A stretch of DNA of 64,000 bases from Oscillospiraceae bacterium (GCA_015067025.1 SVNC01000006.1:86496-150495), one strand, 5' to 3'. Counted from the first letter of the stretch, positions 36,232 through 45,700 are shown. The notes: generated by a model not told the origin, from the letters alone. Numbers and translations are program-made.

Positions 36232-37545
36232 ATGAAAAAAAGACAATTATTTCGTACAGTGCTTTCTTTCGTCATGGTTCTTGCTATAAATGCCGGTATA
36301 ATATTATCATACGCACCCGTATCTGCAAGTAACAGAATGACGGAAGAGGAAATAAAAAACGAGATTGATCGTATAGAGCAGGAAAATGCGGACAGAAAAG
36401 AAGAAATAGACCGCATTGAAGGCGAAATCGACAAGCAGCAGGAAGAAGCTGATAAGATCGCTCTTATGCTTGGCGAACAGAAAAACGAAGTAGATTACTA
36501 CAATAACCTTGTTTTTTATAAAAACGAAGATATAGCAGAAAAACAGGCTGAAATTGACAAGCTGACAGCTAACGTTGAAAGACTTGAAGATCAGCTTAAA
36601 AAGACCGAGCAGAAGATCAGCGATGCAGAAGCAGAGAACGCTGAAAATCTTGAAAAATTTGCCCAGATAATCCGCACTATGTACACCAGCGGAAACAGCG
36701 ATATGTTCGGCGTGTTATCAGGTGCTACAGACTTCTATCAGCTTATGGTAAGCTCGGAGATAGTAGGTAACATCACAGAAAAGAACTATGAGTTTATGAC
36801 TCAGCTTAAGGCTGACATAAAACAGCTTGAAGCGGATAAGAATACCTATGAGACCGATAAAAAGACTCTTGAAGATGAACGCACGGTCCTTGAAGGTGAA
36901 AAAAAGGTTCTTGAAGATGAAAAGACAGAGCTTATAGCTCTTCAGGACACCGCACAGTCAAAGGCTGATGAATATCAGACAGACTACAACAAGTATCAGG
37001 GTATTTTAAACGAGCTTCAGTATGAGCAGGATAATCTTCAGTATCTTGTAACCGTCGGAGAAGCGGAGATAGAAGCTTTTGAAGAACAGTTAAAGGAGCT
37101 TATCATTCAGAATACCCAGCAGGGTACTACTCTTCAGGAGGGTGACTGGATATGGCCTGTTCCCGGATACGGCTACATTTCCTGCTATTTCGGCTGGGAC
37201 TATGATTTCTGGAGAATGCACAAGGGTATAGATGTCGGCGACTGGGGAATTTGGGGCAGTAACATCTATGCTACGAAGGGCGGTACTGTAATCATCGCTG
37301 AGGACTGGTACATACCCGGCTACAGCTACGGTAAATACGTTACCGTTGACCACGGCGGCGGATATACCTCCACCTATGCTCATATGGATACGGTAAACGT
37401 ATACGTGGGACAGGTAGTGGAAAAGGGTGACGTACTCGGTACAGTAGGCAATACAGGATTTTCTACCGGTCCGCATCTTCACTTCGAGATCCGAATTGAC
37501 GGTGAACCCGTAGATCCTTTCAACTACGTGGAAATATACAGATAA
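36232..37545 (+). CDS. EnvC/PcsB-like coiled-coil M23 peptidase
   Basis: 437 residues: signal peptide (1-32), two long coiled-coil segments (about 35-140 and 185-290), and a C-terminal M23 (LytM) domain. The zinc ligands are visible as His and Asp in MHKGIDVGDW and the HxH of GPHLHFEIRIDG, so the domain should be catalytically active. This is the outer partner of FtsEX: the coiled coil contacts FtsX and the peptidase cuts peptide crosslinks in the wall. Its place 27 bases after ftsX supports this. Confidence 0.94.
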   Translation: MKKRQLFRTVLSFVMVLAINAGIILSYAPVSASNRMTEEEIKNEIDRIEQENADRKEEIDRIEGEIDKQQEEADKIALMLGEQKNEVDYYNNLVFYKNEDIAEKQAEIDKLTANVERLEDQLKKTEQKISDAEAENAENLEKFAQIIRTMYTSGNSDMFGVLSGATDFYQLMVSSEIVGNITEKNYEFMTQLKADIKQLEADKNTYETDKKTLEDERTVLEGEKKVLEDEKTELIALQDTAQSKADEYQTDYNKYQGILNELQYEQDNLQYLVTVGEAEIEAFEEQLKELIIQNTQQGTTLQEGDWIWPVPGYGYISCYFGWDYDFWRMHKGIDVGDWGIWGSNIYATKGGTVIIAEDWYIPGYSYGKYVTVDHGGGYTSTYAHMDTVNVYVGQVVEKGDVLGTVGNTGFSTGPHLHFEIRIDGEPVDPFNYVEIYR

Positions 37546-37571
37546 GACAAATTTAAGGCAGAGGAATTTCA

Positions 37572-38771
37572 ATGAATAAAAAGGTTTCGCTTGGCGTAGC
37601 TATAAGCCTTGTGGCAGTTGCCTGTGCAATTACCTTCGTGCTTACAATGACGGTGTCGCTCAATATGTATAACTCAATGGTAACGGGTGTGCAGGAGAGA
37701 GAAACCATAAACGCCAAAATCAAGGAGATCGATACCTTCGTCAGAAGCTCATCCATTTATGAGCTTGAGGAAAATGACATTTTAAATGGCATTATGAATG
37801 GTTACATCTCAGGACTTGATGACAAATACGCTAAATACTACACGACAAGTGAATATTATAAAAAGCAGCAGATAGAAAGCGGCGAGATCATCGGTGTAGG
37901 TATTGAAACCGTGATCGAGGGCGACTATCTGAAGATTACAGAGGTATACGAGGATTCCTCAGCAGAGGTTGCCGAGATCCGTAAGGATTATGTGATCACA
38001 AAGGTAAACGGTAAGGATATTCTGGCTATCGGTGCAGAAGAGGCTCAGCGTATGCTTGATGGTGAAGAGGGCACAAAGCTTACCATAACGACAAAGGCTC
38101 CTGATGGTACGGAAAATACCGTTACTCTTGTAAGACAGGTAATTGAGCTTCAGTCTGTAAAGGGTGCAATAGTGGATGGCTACGCTTATATAAAGATATC
38201 CACCTTCAACGGTCTTACGGATGATCAGTTTACACAGCTTATTGATAAATATGAATCTCAGTCGGTGCTGGGTTATATATTCGACCTCAGAAACGTGTCA
38301 GAGGGTGATATCGCACCTCTTCAGAGTATGCTCGGACGAATTATGCCAAAGGCAACGGTAGCAAAAAAAGTCCTTGCTGATGGAAGTGAAGAAGAGATTC
38401 TCATGACTGATGGCGTTCAGGAGATAAAAAAGCCTATATCTGTAATAGTAAACACAGGCACAGCCTGTACAGCAGAGCTTTTTGCAGTGGCACTGAGAGA
38501 TTTTTCAAATGCGGTACTGGTAGGCTCGGTAACTGCTGGCAAGGCAGAGCTGCAGACTACAAAAAGCTTCAAGGATGGCAGTGCGGTGTCAATATCTACA
38601 GCAAGAGTATATCCTATGCAGTCAGAAAGCTTTGACGACGCGGGACTGAAACCCGATTATATCATAGATATCACACAGCAGGAGGAAATGGCGATAAAGT
38701 TTGCCGATCCTTCAACCGACGTTCAGCTGCAGAAGGCAGTTGAAGCAGTGGCGTCAATCAATTTACAATAA
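37572..38771 (+). CDS. S41/CtpA-like protease with Cys at the nucleophile position
   Basis: 399 residues: N-terminal membrane anchor (about 6-32), a PDZ-like segment (about 105-165, with IIGVGIETVIEGDYLKITEV) and a C-terminal peptidase S41 domain. In active relatives the site reads SASASE with the middle Ser as nucleophile and a Lys 25 residues later. Here the stretch is GTACTAELF, so the nucleophile is Cys299, while Lys324 (VTAGKAELQ) is kept. It may be a Cys-nucleophile variant or a dead regulator. It follows the FtsEX-hydrolase genes by 26 bases and may tune wall enzyme turnover. Confidence 0.88.
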   Translation: MNKKVSLGVAISLVAVACAITFVLTMTVSLNMYNSMVTGVQERETINAKIKEIDTFVRSSSIYELEENDILNGIMNGYISGLDDKYAKYYTTSEYYKKQQIESGEIIGVGIETVIEGDYLKITEVYEDSSAEVAEIRKDYVITKVNGKDILAIGAEEAQRMLDGEEGTKLTITTKAPDGTENTVTLVRQVIELQSVKGAIVDGYAYIKISTFNGLTDDQFTQLIDKYESQSVLGYIFDLRNVSEGDIAPLQSMLGRIMPKATVAKKVLADGSEEEILMTDGVQEIKKPISVIVNTGTACTAELFAVALRDFSNAVLVGSVTAGKAELQTTKSFKDGSAVSISTARVYPMQSESFDDAGLKPDYIIDITQQEEMAIKFADPSTDVQLQKAVEAVASINLQ

Positions 38772-38825
38772 GCCTTTTAAGGCATAATATACCGCACAAG
38801 CGGATTTTACGGAGGTAACAGACCA

Positions 38826-39302
38826 ATGGCAACTAAACAGACAGTTTTAACAAAAGAAGGACTTAAGAATTTAGAGAATGAGCTGGAGCATTTAAAATCC
38901 GTCACCAGAAAAGAAATCGCTGAAAAGATCAAGGTAGCACTTTCATTCGGTGACCTTTCAGAAAACTCTGAATACGATGAAGCGAAGAACGAACAGGGTA
39001 TTGTTGAAGCAAGAATTGCTGAAATTGAAGCTACGTTAAAGAACGTAAAGATTCTTGATGCAGATGAGATCTCTACAGAACACATAAGCCTCGGTAACAA
39101 GGTAATATTAGAGTCTCTTGATGACGGCAAGGTGCTTAAGATCTCTCTTGTAGGCTCTAAGGAAGTTGATATGAAGAAGATGAAGATCTCTGACGAATCA
39201 CCCTTAGGTAAGGCTTGCATCGGCAAGAAGCTCGGTGAAGAAATTATCGTAGAAGCTCCCAGCGGAATAAAGAAATACGTTATCAAGGAAATTGATAAGT
39301 AA
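38826..39302 (+). CDS. greA: Transcription elongation factor GreA
   Basis: 158 residues, full length. The N-terminal coiled coil carries the tip with acidic residues (LSENSEYDEAKNEQ) that reaches into the RNA polymerase secondary channel, and the C-terminal FKBP-like domain ends with PLGKACIGKKLGEEIIVEAP. It rescues backtracked polymerase by stimulating transcript cleavage. GGAGG lies before the ATG. lysS follows after 28 bases, a pairing seen in many Firmicutes. Confidence 0.97.
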   Translation: MATKQTVLTKEGLKNLENELEHLKSVTRKEIAEKIKVALSFGDLSENSEYDEAKNEQGIVEARIAEIEATLKNVKILDADEISTEHISLGNKVILESLDDGKVLKISLVGSKEVDMKKMKISDESPLGKACIGKKLGEEIIVEAPSGIKKYVIKEIDK

Positions 39303-39330
39303 TAGATGAAAAGGGAAAGGAAAGACAACG

Positions 39331-41301
39331 ATGGCAAACAATCAGACTGAAGAAATCATACTGACTGAGGAAGAAGCCTTAGCTCAGCTTGACGAACAGC
39401 ACAGAATAAGAATAGAAAAGCTGAACGAATTAAAGCTCAGCGGTAAGAATCCTTATGAAACAACAAAGTTTGACATTACTCACAAGGCAGAGCAGATAAG
39501 AGAAAATTTTGAAGCTCTTGAAAATACAGACGTAACCATCGCCGGCAGAATTACAAGCTGGAGAGATATGGGTAAGGCAAACTTTATCGATATCCGTGAC
39601 GACAGCGGCAGAATGCAGGTATACGTAAAGATCGACGATATCGGCGAAGACACCTTCAAGGAATTCAAGAAGTGGGATTTAGGTGATATCGTAGGTCTTA
39701 CAGGCTTTGTATTCAAGACGAGAAGAGGAGAGATCTCCGTACACGCAAAGAGCATCAAGCTCCTTGCAAAATCACTTCTTCCTCTGCCTGAAAAGTGGCA
39801 CGGCCTCAAGGATAAGGAAGAACGCTACAGAAAGCGTTACCTTGACCTTATCGCAAACCCCGAAGTTAAGGATACCTTTGTAAAGCGTTCAATGATCATC
39901 AGAGAGATCAGAAGCTTCCTTGACTCAAAGGGATATATAGAAGTAGATACACCCGTTCTGCACACACTTGAAATCGGTGCGGCGGCTCGTCCCTTCGTTA
40001 CACACCATAACGCCCTTGATATTGATATGTATCTTCGTATCGAAACAGAGCTTTACTTAAAGCGTCTTATCGTAGGCGGCTTTGACAGAGTATATGAAGT
40101 GGGCAGAATCTTCAGAAATGAAGGTATGGATGCAACACATAACCCCGAATTTACATCTATCGAAATGTATCAGGCATACACAGACTACTACGGCATGATG
40201 GATCTTATCGAAGAGCTTTACCGTACAGTGGCAATAAAGGTATGCGGTACAGATACAGTTATGTATCAGGGTAAGGAAATTGCTATCGGCAAGCCCTGGG
40301 AACGTCTTACGATGATAGATTCCGTAAAGAAGTACGCTGACGCTGATTACAACAGCTGGGCAGATGACGAAGCGGCTCGTGCAGTAGCTAAGGAAAAGAA
40401 CGTTGAAGTAAGCGCTACAGCTACAAAGGGCGACGTGCTTATCGCATTATTTGAAGAATTTGTAGAGGACAAGCTTGTTCAGCCTACAATCATTTACGAT
40501 TACCCCGTTGAAAACTCACCTCTTGCAAAGAGAAAGCCCACAGACCCCGCATTTACAGAAAGATTTGAATACTTCATCAACTGCTGTGAATTCGGTAATG
40601 CCTTCTCCGAGCTTAACGACCCTATCGACCAGAGAGAGCGTTTTGTAAAGCAGGTTGAGGAAAAGAGAAAGCAGGGTGCTAACGCTGAAATTGATGAAGA
40701 CTTCATCACAGCTCTTGAATACGGTCTGCCTCCAACAGGCGGTCTTGGTATGGGTCTTGACAGATTCGTAATGCTTCTTACAGACAGTGCTTCGATCCGT
40801 GACGTATTATTATTCCCCACGATGAAGCCTGAAGTAACTGCCAAGAAGAACCCCGCTCCCGTAGCAGCACCTGTAGCAACAGCAACCGAAGCAGCTCCCG
40901 AAGCTGAAGCGGTACCTGAAGTTATCGACTTCTCAAAGGTTGAAATTGAGCCTTTATTTGAGGACGCAGTAGATTTTGAGACCTTCTCAAAGTCAGATTT
41001 CCGTGCAGTAAAGGTTAAGGCTTGCGAAGCAGTAAAGAAGTCAAAGAAGCTTTTACAGTTCACACTTGACGACGGTACAGGCACAGACCGTACGATCTTA
41101 AGCGGTATCCACGCTTATTATGAGCCTGAAGAGCTTGTCGGCAAGACTCTTATCGCTATCACAAACCTGCCCCCCAGAGCAATGATGGGTATTGAGTCAA
41201 ACGGTATGCTCCTCTCCGCTGTTCATAGTGAAGAAGGCGAAGAAAAGCTCCACTTACTTATGGTCGACGACCATATCCCCGCAGGTGCGAAGCTTTATTA
41301 A
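39331..41301 (+). CDS. lysS: Lysyl-tRNA synthetase fused to a C-terminal tRNA-binding domain
   Basis: 656 residues, about 150 more than a usual LysRS. The first 500 residues are a class II LysRS: OB-fold anticodon domain (TIAGRITSWRDMGKANFIDI), motif 2 region (RVYEVGRIFRNEGMDATHNP, with EFTSIEMYQAY) and motif 3 (GLGMGLDRFVMLLTDS). An Ala/Pro/Glu linker (about 504-533) leads to an EMAPII/Trbp111-like domain (about 545-656, SDFRAVKVKACEAVKKSKKL). The same type of domain ends MetG in this window. It should raise tRNA affinity. Confidence 0.96.
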   Translation: MANNQTEEIILTEEEALAQLDEQHRIRIEKLNELKLSGKNPYETTKFDITHKAEQIRENFEALENTDVTIAGRITSWRDMGKANFIDIRDDSGRMQVYVKIDDIGEDTFKEFKKWDLGDIVGLTGFVFKTRRGEISVHAKSIKLLAKSLLPLPEKWHGLKDKEERYRKRYLDLIANPEVKDTFVKRSMIIREIRSFLDSKGYIEVDTPVLHTLEIGAAARPFVTHHNALDIDMYLRIETELYLKRLIVGGFDRVYEVGRIFRNEGMDATHNPEFTSIEMYQAYTDYYGMMDLIEELYRTVAIKVCGTDTVMYQGKEIAIGKPWERLTMIDSVKKYADADYNSWADDEAARAVAKEKNVEVSATATKGDVLIALFEEFVEDKLVQPTIIYDYPVENSPLAKRKPTDPAFTERFEYFINCCEFGNAFSELNDPIDQRERFVKQVEEKRKQGANAEIDEDFITALEYGLPPTGGLGMGLDRFVMLLTDSASIRDVLLFPTMKPEVTAKKNPAPVAAPVATATEAAPEAEAVPEVIDFSKVEIEPLFEDAVDFETFSKSDFRAVKVKACEAVKKSKKLLQFTLDDGTGTDRTILSGIHAYYEPEELVGKTLIAITNLPPRAMMGIESNGMLLSAVHSEEGEEKLHLLMVDDHIPAGAKLY

Positions 41302-41310
41302 TAAAAAGTC

Positions 41311-41337
41311 AAGGACTACGATTTTGTCGTAGTCCTT
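41311..41337 (+). terminator. Terminator after lysS
   Basis: AAGGACTACGA, short loop, TCGTAGTCCTT then T-run; perfect 11-bp stem. Confidence 0.9.
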
Positions 41338-41428
41338 TTTGTATATAAAAACAGGTGAGACTTTTTGTGGTTTATTCCGTTTAATAAGTGAAAGGGCAGA
41401 GAAACACCTTTCGGAAAGGAGCATATCA

Positions 41429-41986
41429 ATGGACAACGGTGCAAGTAGCTACCGCCGTTTCCTTGATGGTGATGACAAAGGCTTGGCAGAAATCGTAAGG
41501 GATTACAGCGACGGCTTAACTCTCTATCTTAACGGTATCGTTAATAATATATCCGTTGCCGAGGAATTGATGGAAGAGACCTTTTTCAAAATCATAACAC
41601 GAAAACCAAGGTTTAAAGCAAAATATTCTTTTAAAACCTGGCTTTATACCATTGGACGAAACGTGGCTATTGATTATATCAGACATAATTCAAAGCGTTT
41701 GAATACACCCTTTGATGATATAGAGAATACCCTTCAGGATGAGTATGACCTTGAAAAGCTCTATATCATTGAAGAACGCAGAATTATTGTACATAGAGCC
41801 TTGAAAAAATTAAACGCCGAGTACAGACAAGTATTATGGTTGCTCTATTTTGAAGGATTATCAAATGCCGAAACAGCTATTGTTATGAAAAAGAACGCCC
41901 GTCAGATGAAAAACCTTGTTTACCGTGCCAAAAATGCTTTGAAATCAGAACTTAACAAGGAGGGCTTTGTTTATGAAGAATTATGA
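41429..41986 (+). CDS. ECF-type RNA polymerase sigma factor
   Basis: 185 residues from the ATG at 41429, which follows AAAGGAG; the frame is open to 41339, but the earlier start has no site. Region 2 is visible as EELMEETFFKIITRKPRFKA and FKTWLYTIGRNVAIDYIRH, and region 4 as LNAEYRQVLWLLYFEGLSNA followed by a KKNARQMKNLVYRAKNALKS helix. It directs transcription of a small regulon, probably envelope stress or surface related. The next gene overlaps it by 14 bases and encodes a single-span protein that may be its anti-sigma factor. Confidence 0.9.
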   Translation: MDNGASSYRRFLDGDDKGLAEIVRDYSDGLTLYLNGIVNNISVAEELMEETFFKIITRKPRFKAKYSFKTWLYTIGRNVAIDYIRHNSKRLNTPFDDIENTLQDEYDLEKLYIIEERRIIVHRALKKLNAEYRQVLWLLYFEGLSNAETAIVMKKNARQMKNLVYRAKNALKSELNKEGFVYEEL

Positions 41987-42770
41987 TGAATTAACCGACA
42001 ATCTGTTGAAACGCAGAGATTGCTACGTTATTGAGCAAAAGAAAAAGAAAAAAACTGCAATTAACGTAACAGCTTCAATGTGCTGTTTGTGCTTCGTTGC
42101 ATTACTCGGATTTGGTATATGGCATAGCGGAATGCTTGAAGCTACACCGCCTGTTACGTCAGATGATTCCGTTATCACAGATAATACTGACAAAAGCAAC
42201 GCATCACAGCAGACTATAAATTCTAATGGTGAAACAGTCAGCAATTCAAATAATCTTGAGCAAGCAGATAAAACCACAAATAATAATGAGATACGTGTTT
42301 TAGAAATTGAGAAGCTGCCAAGTATCTCTGAAAAAATGTTTATCGCTCTTATGACTGATGATTTTATCCCTATGACTGATGATGAAGTCAATGAGTATTA
42401 CGGGGTGAACATTTTCCCGACTGTACCGATTGATATTGAAAGCAAGGATAATCAGCGTTTAGGTATTTACAAAAGAAAAACAAGTGGAGAGATATACTTT
42501 GATGGCAACAGGCTCCAGTATTCAAATGAGGATTTTTCAAGAGGTGTGGCGGTAAATATTGACAAGAATTGTTTGCCGTTTGATTTTTGCAATTTGTTTG
42601 CCAACATGCAGACACGATCCGTTATTAACGATGTTGAAGTAGGAATTGCACAAACTCCAATCGGAGAGATGTATGCTGAATTTATGTATCAAAATGCCGG
42701 TTTCCGAATTATTGCCTGCGGATTGACGCAGGATGAATTTGTCGGAGTTATCGCATCAATTATTAAGTAA
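41973..42770 (+). CDS. Single-span membrane protein, putative anti-sigma partner
   Basis: 265 residues from the ATG at 41973 (MKNYDELTDNLLKRRDCY), with AAGGAGG upstream. A short cytoplasmic part with a Lys run (KKKKKTA) precedes one membrane helix (about residues 32-52), an Asn/Ser/Thr linker and an outer domain with no recognised family. Start overlap with the ECF sigma gene and this membrane topology fit an anti-sigma or sensor role, though a canonical zinc anti-sigma motif is not seen. A hairpin terminator (42793-42817) follows. Confidence 0.7.
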   Translation: MKNYDELTDNLLKRRDCYVIEQKKKKKTAINVTASMCCLCFVALLGFGIWHSGMLEATPPVTSDDSVITDNTDKSNASQQTINSNGETVSNSNNLEQADKTTNNNEIRVLEIEKLPSISEKMFIALMTDDFIPMTDDEVNEYYGVNIFPTVPIDIESKDNQRLGIYKRKTSGEIYFDGNRLQYSNEDFSRGVAVNIDKNCLPFDFCNLFANMQTRSVINDVEVGIAQTPIGEMYAEFMYQNAGFRIIACGLTQDEFVGVIASIIK

Positions 42771-42792
42771 GTAGAAAAAAGAATAATAATTA

Positions 42793-42824
42793 TCCGCCCA
42801 CTATCAAAGTGGGCGGACTTTTTA
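42793..42824 (+). terminator. Terminator, left bracket of the accessory island
   Basis: TCCGCCCACT, 5-base loop, AGTGGGCGGA, then CTTTTTAT. The same stem occurs at 51658-51684. Confidence 0.85.
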
Positions 42825-42936
42825 TCTTTCCCTGTTGTGCAACTTGTCGTTTCTTATGGCATTTATATTGACTTTTTCGGCACCTTATACCCCGAAAAGT
42901 ACCACCTATCCTGCATATCGCCCTCTTGTCGGCAAA

Positions 42937-42966
42937 TTGTTGAAATAGTGCTAATTATTGTATAAA
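42937..42966 (+). promoter_or_regulatory. Possible promoter of the accessory island
   Basis: TTGTTG, 18-base gap, TATAAA, 38 bases before the ATG at 43004. Weak -35. Confidence 0.35.
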
Positions 42967-43003
42967 ATAGTAATTGGAAAAATTTATACAGGAGGCGTTA
43001 TAT

Positions 43004-44380
43004 ATGAGAGCTTTTGATATTAACAATGAGGATTCACTGATCGTAAGGGACAACAAGATAGTTGCAAATGTCGGCGGACAGGAGCTTGTTTTCGATATTG
43101 AGGCAGTAAACAAGCTTGTTGTGTACACGACATGCATGGGTCCGCTTCATGACGATATGGGGCTGATAATACATATTAGCGGTGACACTACGATAGAAAT
43201 TATGTCAGGGCATGAATGCTATGAGAGCTTTCTGTTTGACGGACTTGGCAAAGCATTGCCGATCGACTATAAAAAGATCGTTGAAGCATCAGGCTGTACC
43301 AAGTCTAAAATGTTCGTGATATACAAAAAGGACAGTTATGACTTTCCGTTTGCGGATGGTCCTCATGCTGTCTGTATGACTTGCCGCCACGTGCTGGAGG
43401 AGCATAATCCCATCAGATTCGTTTTTCACGATAAAGATAGCTGGCAGTTCCATTGCGGAGAAGTCCACGAAACGATAGACGCACGAATGGTTTCACTTGA
43501 CGAAATTCTGCATATTGATGATAATATGAAATTTTTTGCAAACCTCGAGTGCGGAGATTATGCCGAGATGGACGAGGAAACAGGCGAATGGTTGATTTCA
43601 CACGACTATTATCCTGAAGACGAGGAATATGACGAAGATGATGAATACGGTGAAGATGACGAATATGATGAAGATGAAGAAGATGATGAGCCTTCATCTG
43701 AGAAAGCTCATCGCACCGCATCTTCCTGTGAAAGCAAGCTTGAAATAACCCTTGAAGACGGAGAAATAGTCGTATCGGGTAGCCTTGATCTCGGTTACAT
43801 CGGCATTTTTGAGGACGAACAGATCGAGCTTGACGATACCCTGGAAGAAATAAGAGAGTGGGACATCGTGACAGAAAACCTTGACGAGGACTGCACAGAC
43901 GAGGAGATCATCGAATTCTTAAATCAGTATTTCAACAGCTTTGCAGATAGAATTACACAGAATATCGACAATATCAACGGTACATTCCTGCTGTATGTAT
44001 TTGACGATATGATAAATATGGAAACTGATTTCAGAGAAATTGAAGAGCTGTATATTGAGGAAAAGAACTATTTTGCCAGCGAAATGGATATATCCGAGAT
44101 ATATAAAGTGTCAGGTCAGGCACTTTCTCCTCTTGCAGTTTATTTTGAATCGCCAAACGATGGAAGTGTTCCGAAGGGACATATAGAAACCGTACTCAGA
44201 GCATGCTTCCCGATGTTCGATTTGGATTGCTTTATTGAAAATATTGAGCCTGAGTGTATAGGTCTTGGCGATGGCGAGATTTCATTCCAGTGCTCTGACA
44301 GCTTTGACGAACTGATCTTGTGCGGCGCTTATGCCGTGATCGATGAGGATCTTAGCTTTTCAGACTGGCATAATTTCTAA
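43004..44380 (+). CDS. Acidic Cys-containing protein of unknown function
   Basis: 458 residues from the ATG at 43004, after GGAGG (the frame runs up to 42974). No signal peptide or membrane helix. A middle segment (about residues 110-195) has a Cys/His pattern (CMTCRHVLEEHNPIRFVFHD, DSWQFHCGEVHE, SLDEILHIDDNMKFFANLEC) that resembles domains I recall from immunity-type proteins. A very acidic run of Asp/Glu/Tyr (about 200-225) follows, then two further parts with no match. It opens the accessory island; a role in toxin tolerance is only a guess from the company. Confidence 0.6.
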   Translation: MRAFDINNEDSLIVRDNKIVANVGGQELVFDIEAVNKLVVYTTCMGPLHDDMGLIIHISGDTTIEIMSGHECYESFLFDGLGKALPIDYKKIVEASGCTKSKMFVIYKKDSYDFPFADGPHAVCMTCRHVLEEHNPIRFVFHDKDSWQFHCGEVHETIDARMVSLDEILHIDDNMKFFANLECGDYAEMDEETGEWLISHDYYPEDEEYDEDDEYGEDDEYDEDEEDDEPSSEKAHRTASSCESKLEITLEDGEIVVSGSLDLGYIGIFEDEQIELDDTLEEIREWDIVTENLDEDCTDEEIIEFLNQYFNSFADRITQNIDNINGTFLLYVFDDMINMETDFREIEELYIEEKNYFASEMDISEIYKVSGQALSPLAVYFESPNDGSVPKGHIETVLRACFPMFDLDCFIENIEPECIGLGDGEISFQCSDSFDELILCGAYAVIDEDLSFSDWHNF

Positions 44381-44404
44381 ATGATTATTAAGGAGGAAAA
44401 GAAA

Positions 44405-45571
44405 ATGGGAGAAAATCTTGAAATGAAAAATCTTGAAGCAACAGCCGAACAGGGCGATATGGAGGCACAGTTTAAGCTTGGCAACATGTATTATAATGGC
44501 GAAGGAACAGAAGTGAACTACGAAAAGGCATTGTATTGGTGGGAGAAGGCAGCTGAACAGGGCGATGCGGATGCACAGTTTAATCTTGGTGATATGTATT
44601 ATGAAGGCGAAGGAACAGAAGTGAACTACGAAAAGGCATTGTATTGGTGGGAGAAGGCAGCTGAACAGGGCGATGCGGAGGCACAGTTTAATCTTGGTCG
44701 CATGTATTGTCAAGGCGAAGGCACAGAGGTGAATTACGAAAAGGTATTGTATTGGTGGGAGAAGGCAGCCGAACAAGGCTATGCGAAGGCACAGTTCGCA
44801 ACCGCCGATATGTATTATTGTAGTTATGGCGAAGGCATGTCGTGGGACAAAGAAAAGGCACTGTACTGGTATGAGAAGGCGGCTGAACAGGGTCATATGA
44901 AAGCACAGTTTAAAACCGGTTGTATGTATTACAAAGGCGATGGAACGAAAAGAAACAAGGAAAAGGCATTGTATTGGTGGGAGCAGGCAGCTGCACAGGG
45001 GCATGAAAGGGCACAGGAATACATAAAAGCTAACAGTAATAACACCCCAAAATCCTCAGTTAAAAATCTTTCAAATACAGTAGAATTAAAAGATTTTTCT
45101 GAGAGTGATGATGAGAATGAATATGAAGCCTGCGCAAAGGTATGGGATAGAATTCTATACATATCGGTCACTGCAGATATACTCCCTCTCGAAGATATGC
45201 TTCCGATGATAAACGTTATGCTTAAAGGTCTTGATAGCCAGAAAGAAGCTTTCTTCAGCGATTTGATAGATAGCTATCTCCCCCAAGCAGAAGACTGGGT
45301 TTTAAATCTCTGTGAGGAGTCTGAGGAGGATAGCACCGATGAAAAGCGTTGTTTCATTACAGATGATTATAATGAGATTTATTTACCTATATCAAAAGAG
45401 GATTTCCTCGATTCTCTGAACTTATCAATATATGTAAGCTATGACAAGGATGAGTCAGACATTTTGGTAGAAGGTTATATCAATTGCGAACCTGACTATT
45501 TCGCAGGTCACAGTATAGAGTTTATTGTGGACGGTAAGGGCAATTTTGAAATCGAAGGACTTGCTGGGTAA
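44405..45571 (+). CDS. Sel1-repeat protein with a DUF2262-like C-terminal domain
   Basis: 388 residues from the ATG at 44405, after AAGGAGG. The first 205 residues are about six Sel1/TPR-like repeats of 36 residues (AEQGDMEAQFKLGNMYYNGE and KALYWWEKAAEQG recur), whose DNA is also nearly repeated. The C-terminal 150 residues contain KEDFLDSLNLSIYVSYDKDE and PDYFAGHSIEFIVDGKG, a pattern close to DUF2262, often met among immunity-like proteins. Sel1 repeats form protein-binding scaffolds. It follows the Cys-containing gene by 24 bases. Confidence 0.78.
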   Translation: MGENLEMKNLEATAEQGDMEAQFKLGNMYYNGEGTEVNYEKALYWWEKAAEQGDADAQFNLGDMYYEGEGTEVNYEKALYWWEKAAEQGDAEAQFNLGRMYCQGEGTEVNYEKVLYWWEKAAEQGYAKAQFATADMYYCSYGEGMSWDKEKALYWYEKAAEQGHMKAQFKTGCMYYKGDGTKRNKEKALYWWEQAAAQGHERAQEYIKANSNNTPKSSVKNLSNTVELKDFSESDDENEYEACAKVWDRILYISVTADILPLEDMLPMINVMLKGLDSQKEAFFSDLIDSYLPQAEDWVLNLCEESEEDSTDEKRCFITDDYNEIYLPISKEDFLDSLNLSIYVSYDKDESDILVEGYINCEPDYFAGHSIEFIVDGKGNFEIEGLAG

Positions 45572-45605
45572 GGATTCATAGAGATTTATTAAGGAGTAAA
45601 CAAAG

Positions 45606-45677
45606 ATGATAGATGAAATTTTCGGAGAAGCAGATTATAAGTATGGTGACTTGCTAAAGGATGATGAGTGGGTTTAA
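45606..45677 (+). CDS. 23-residue frame, probable gene remnant
   Basis: A short frame (MIDEIFGEADYKYGDLLKDD and three more residues) with AAGGAG upstream lies between the Sel1 gene and cbrC-like gene. The IFGEADYKYG-type start resembles the beginning of larger immunity-like proteins, so this may be what is left of one after deletion. It could also be a real short peptide. Confidence 0.35.
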   Translation: MIDEIFGEADYKYGDLLKDDEWV

Positions 45678-45700
45678 AAAACATTTTAAGGAGGAATTAA

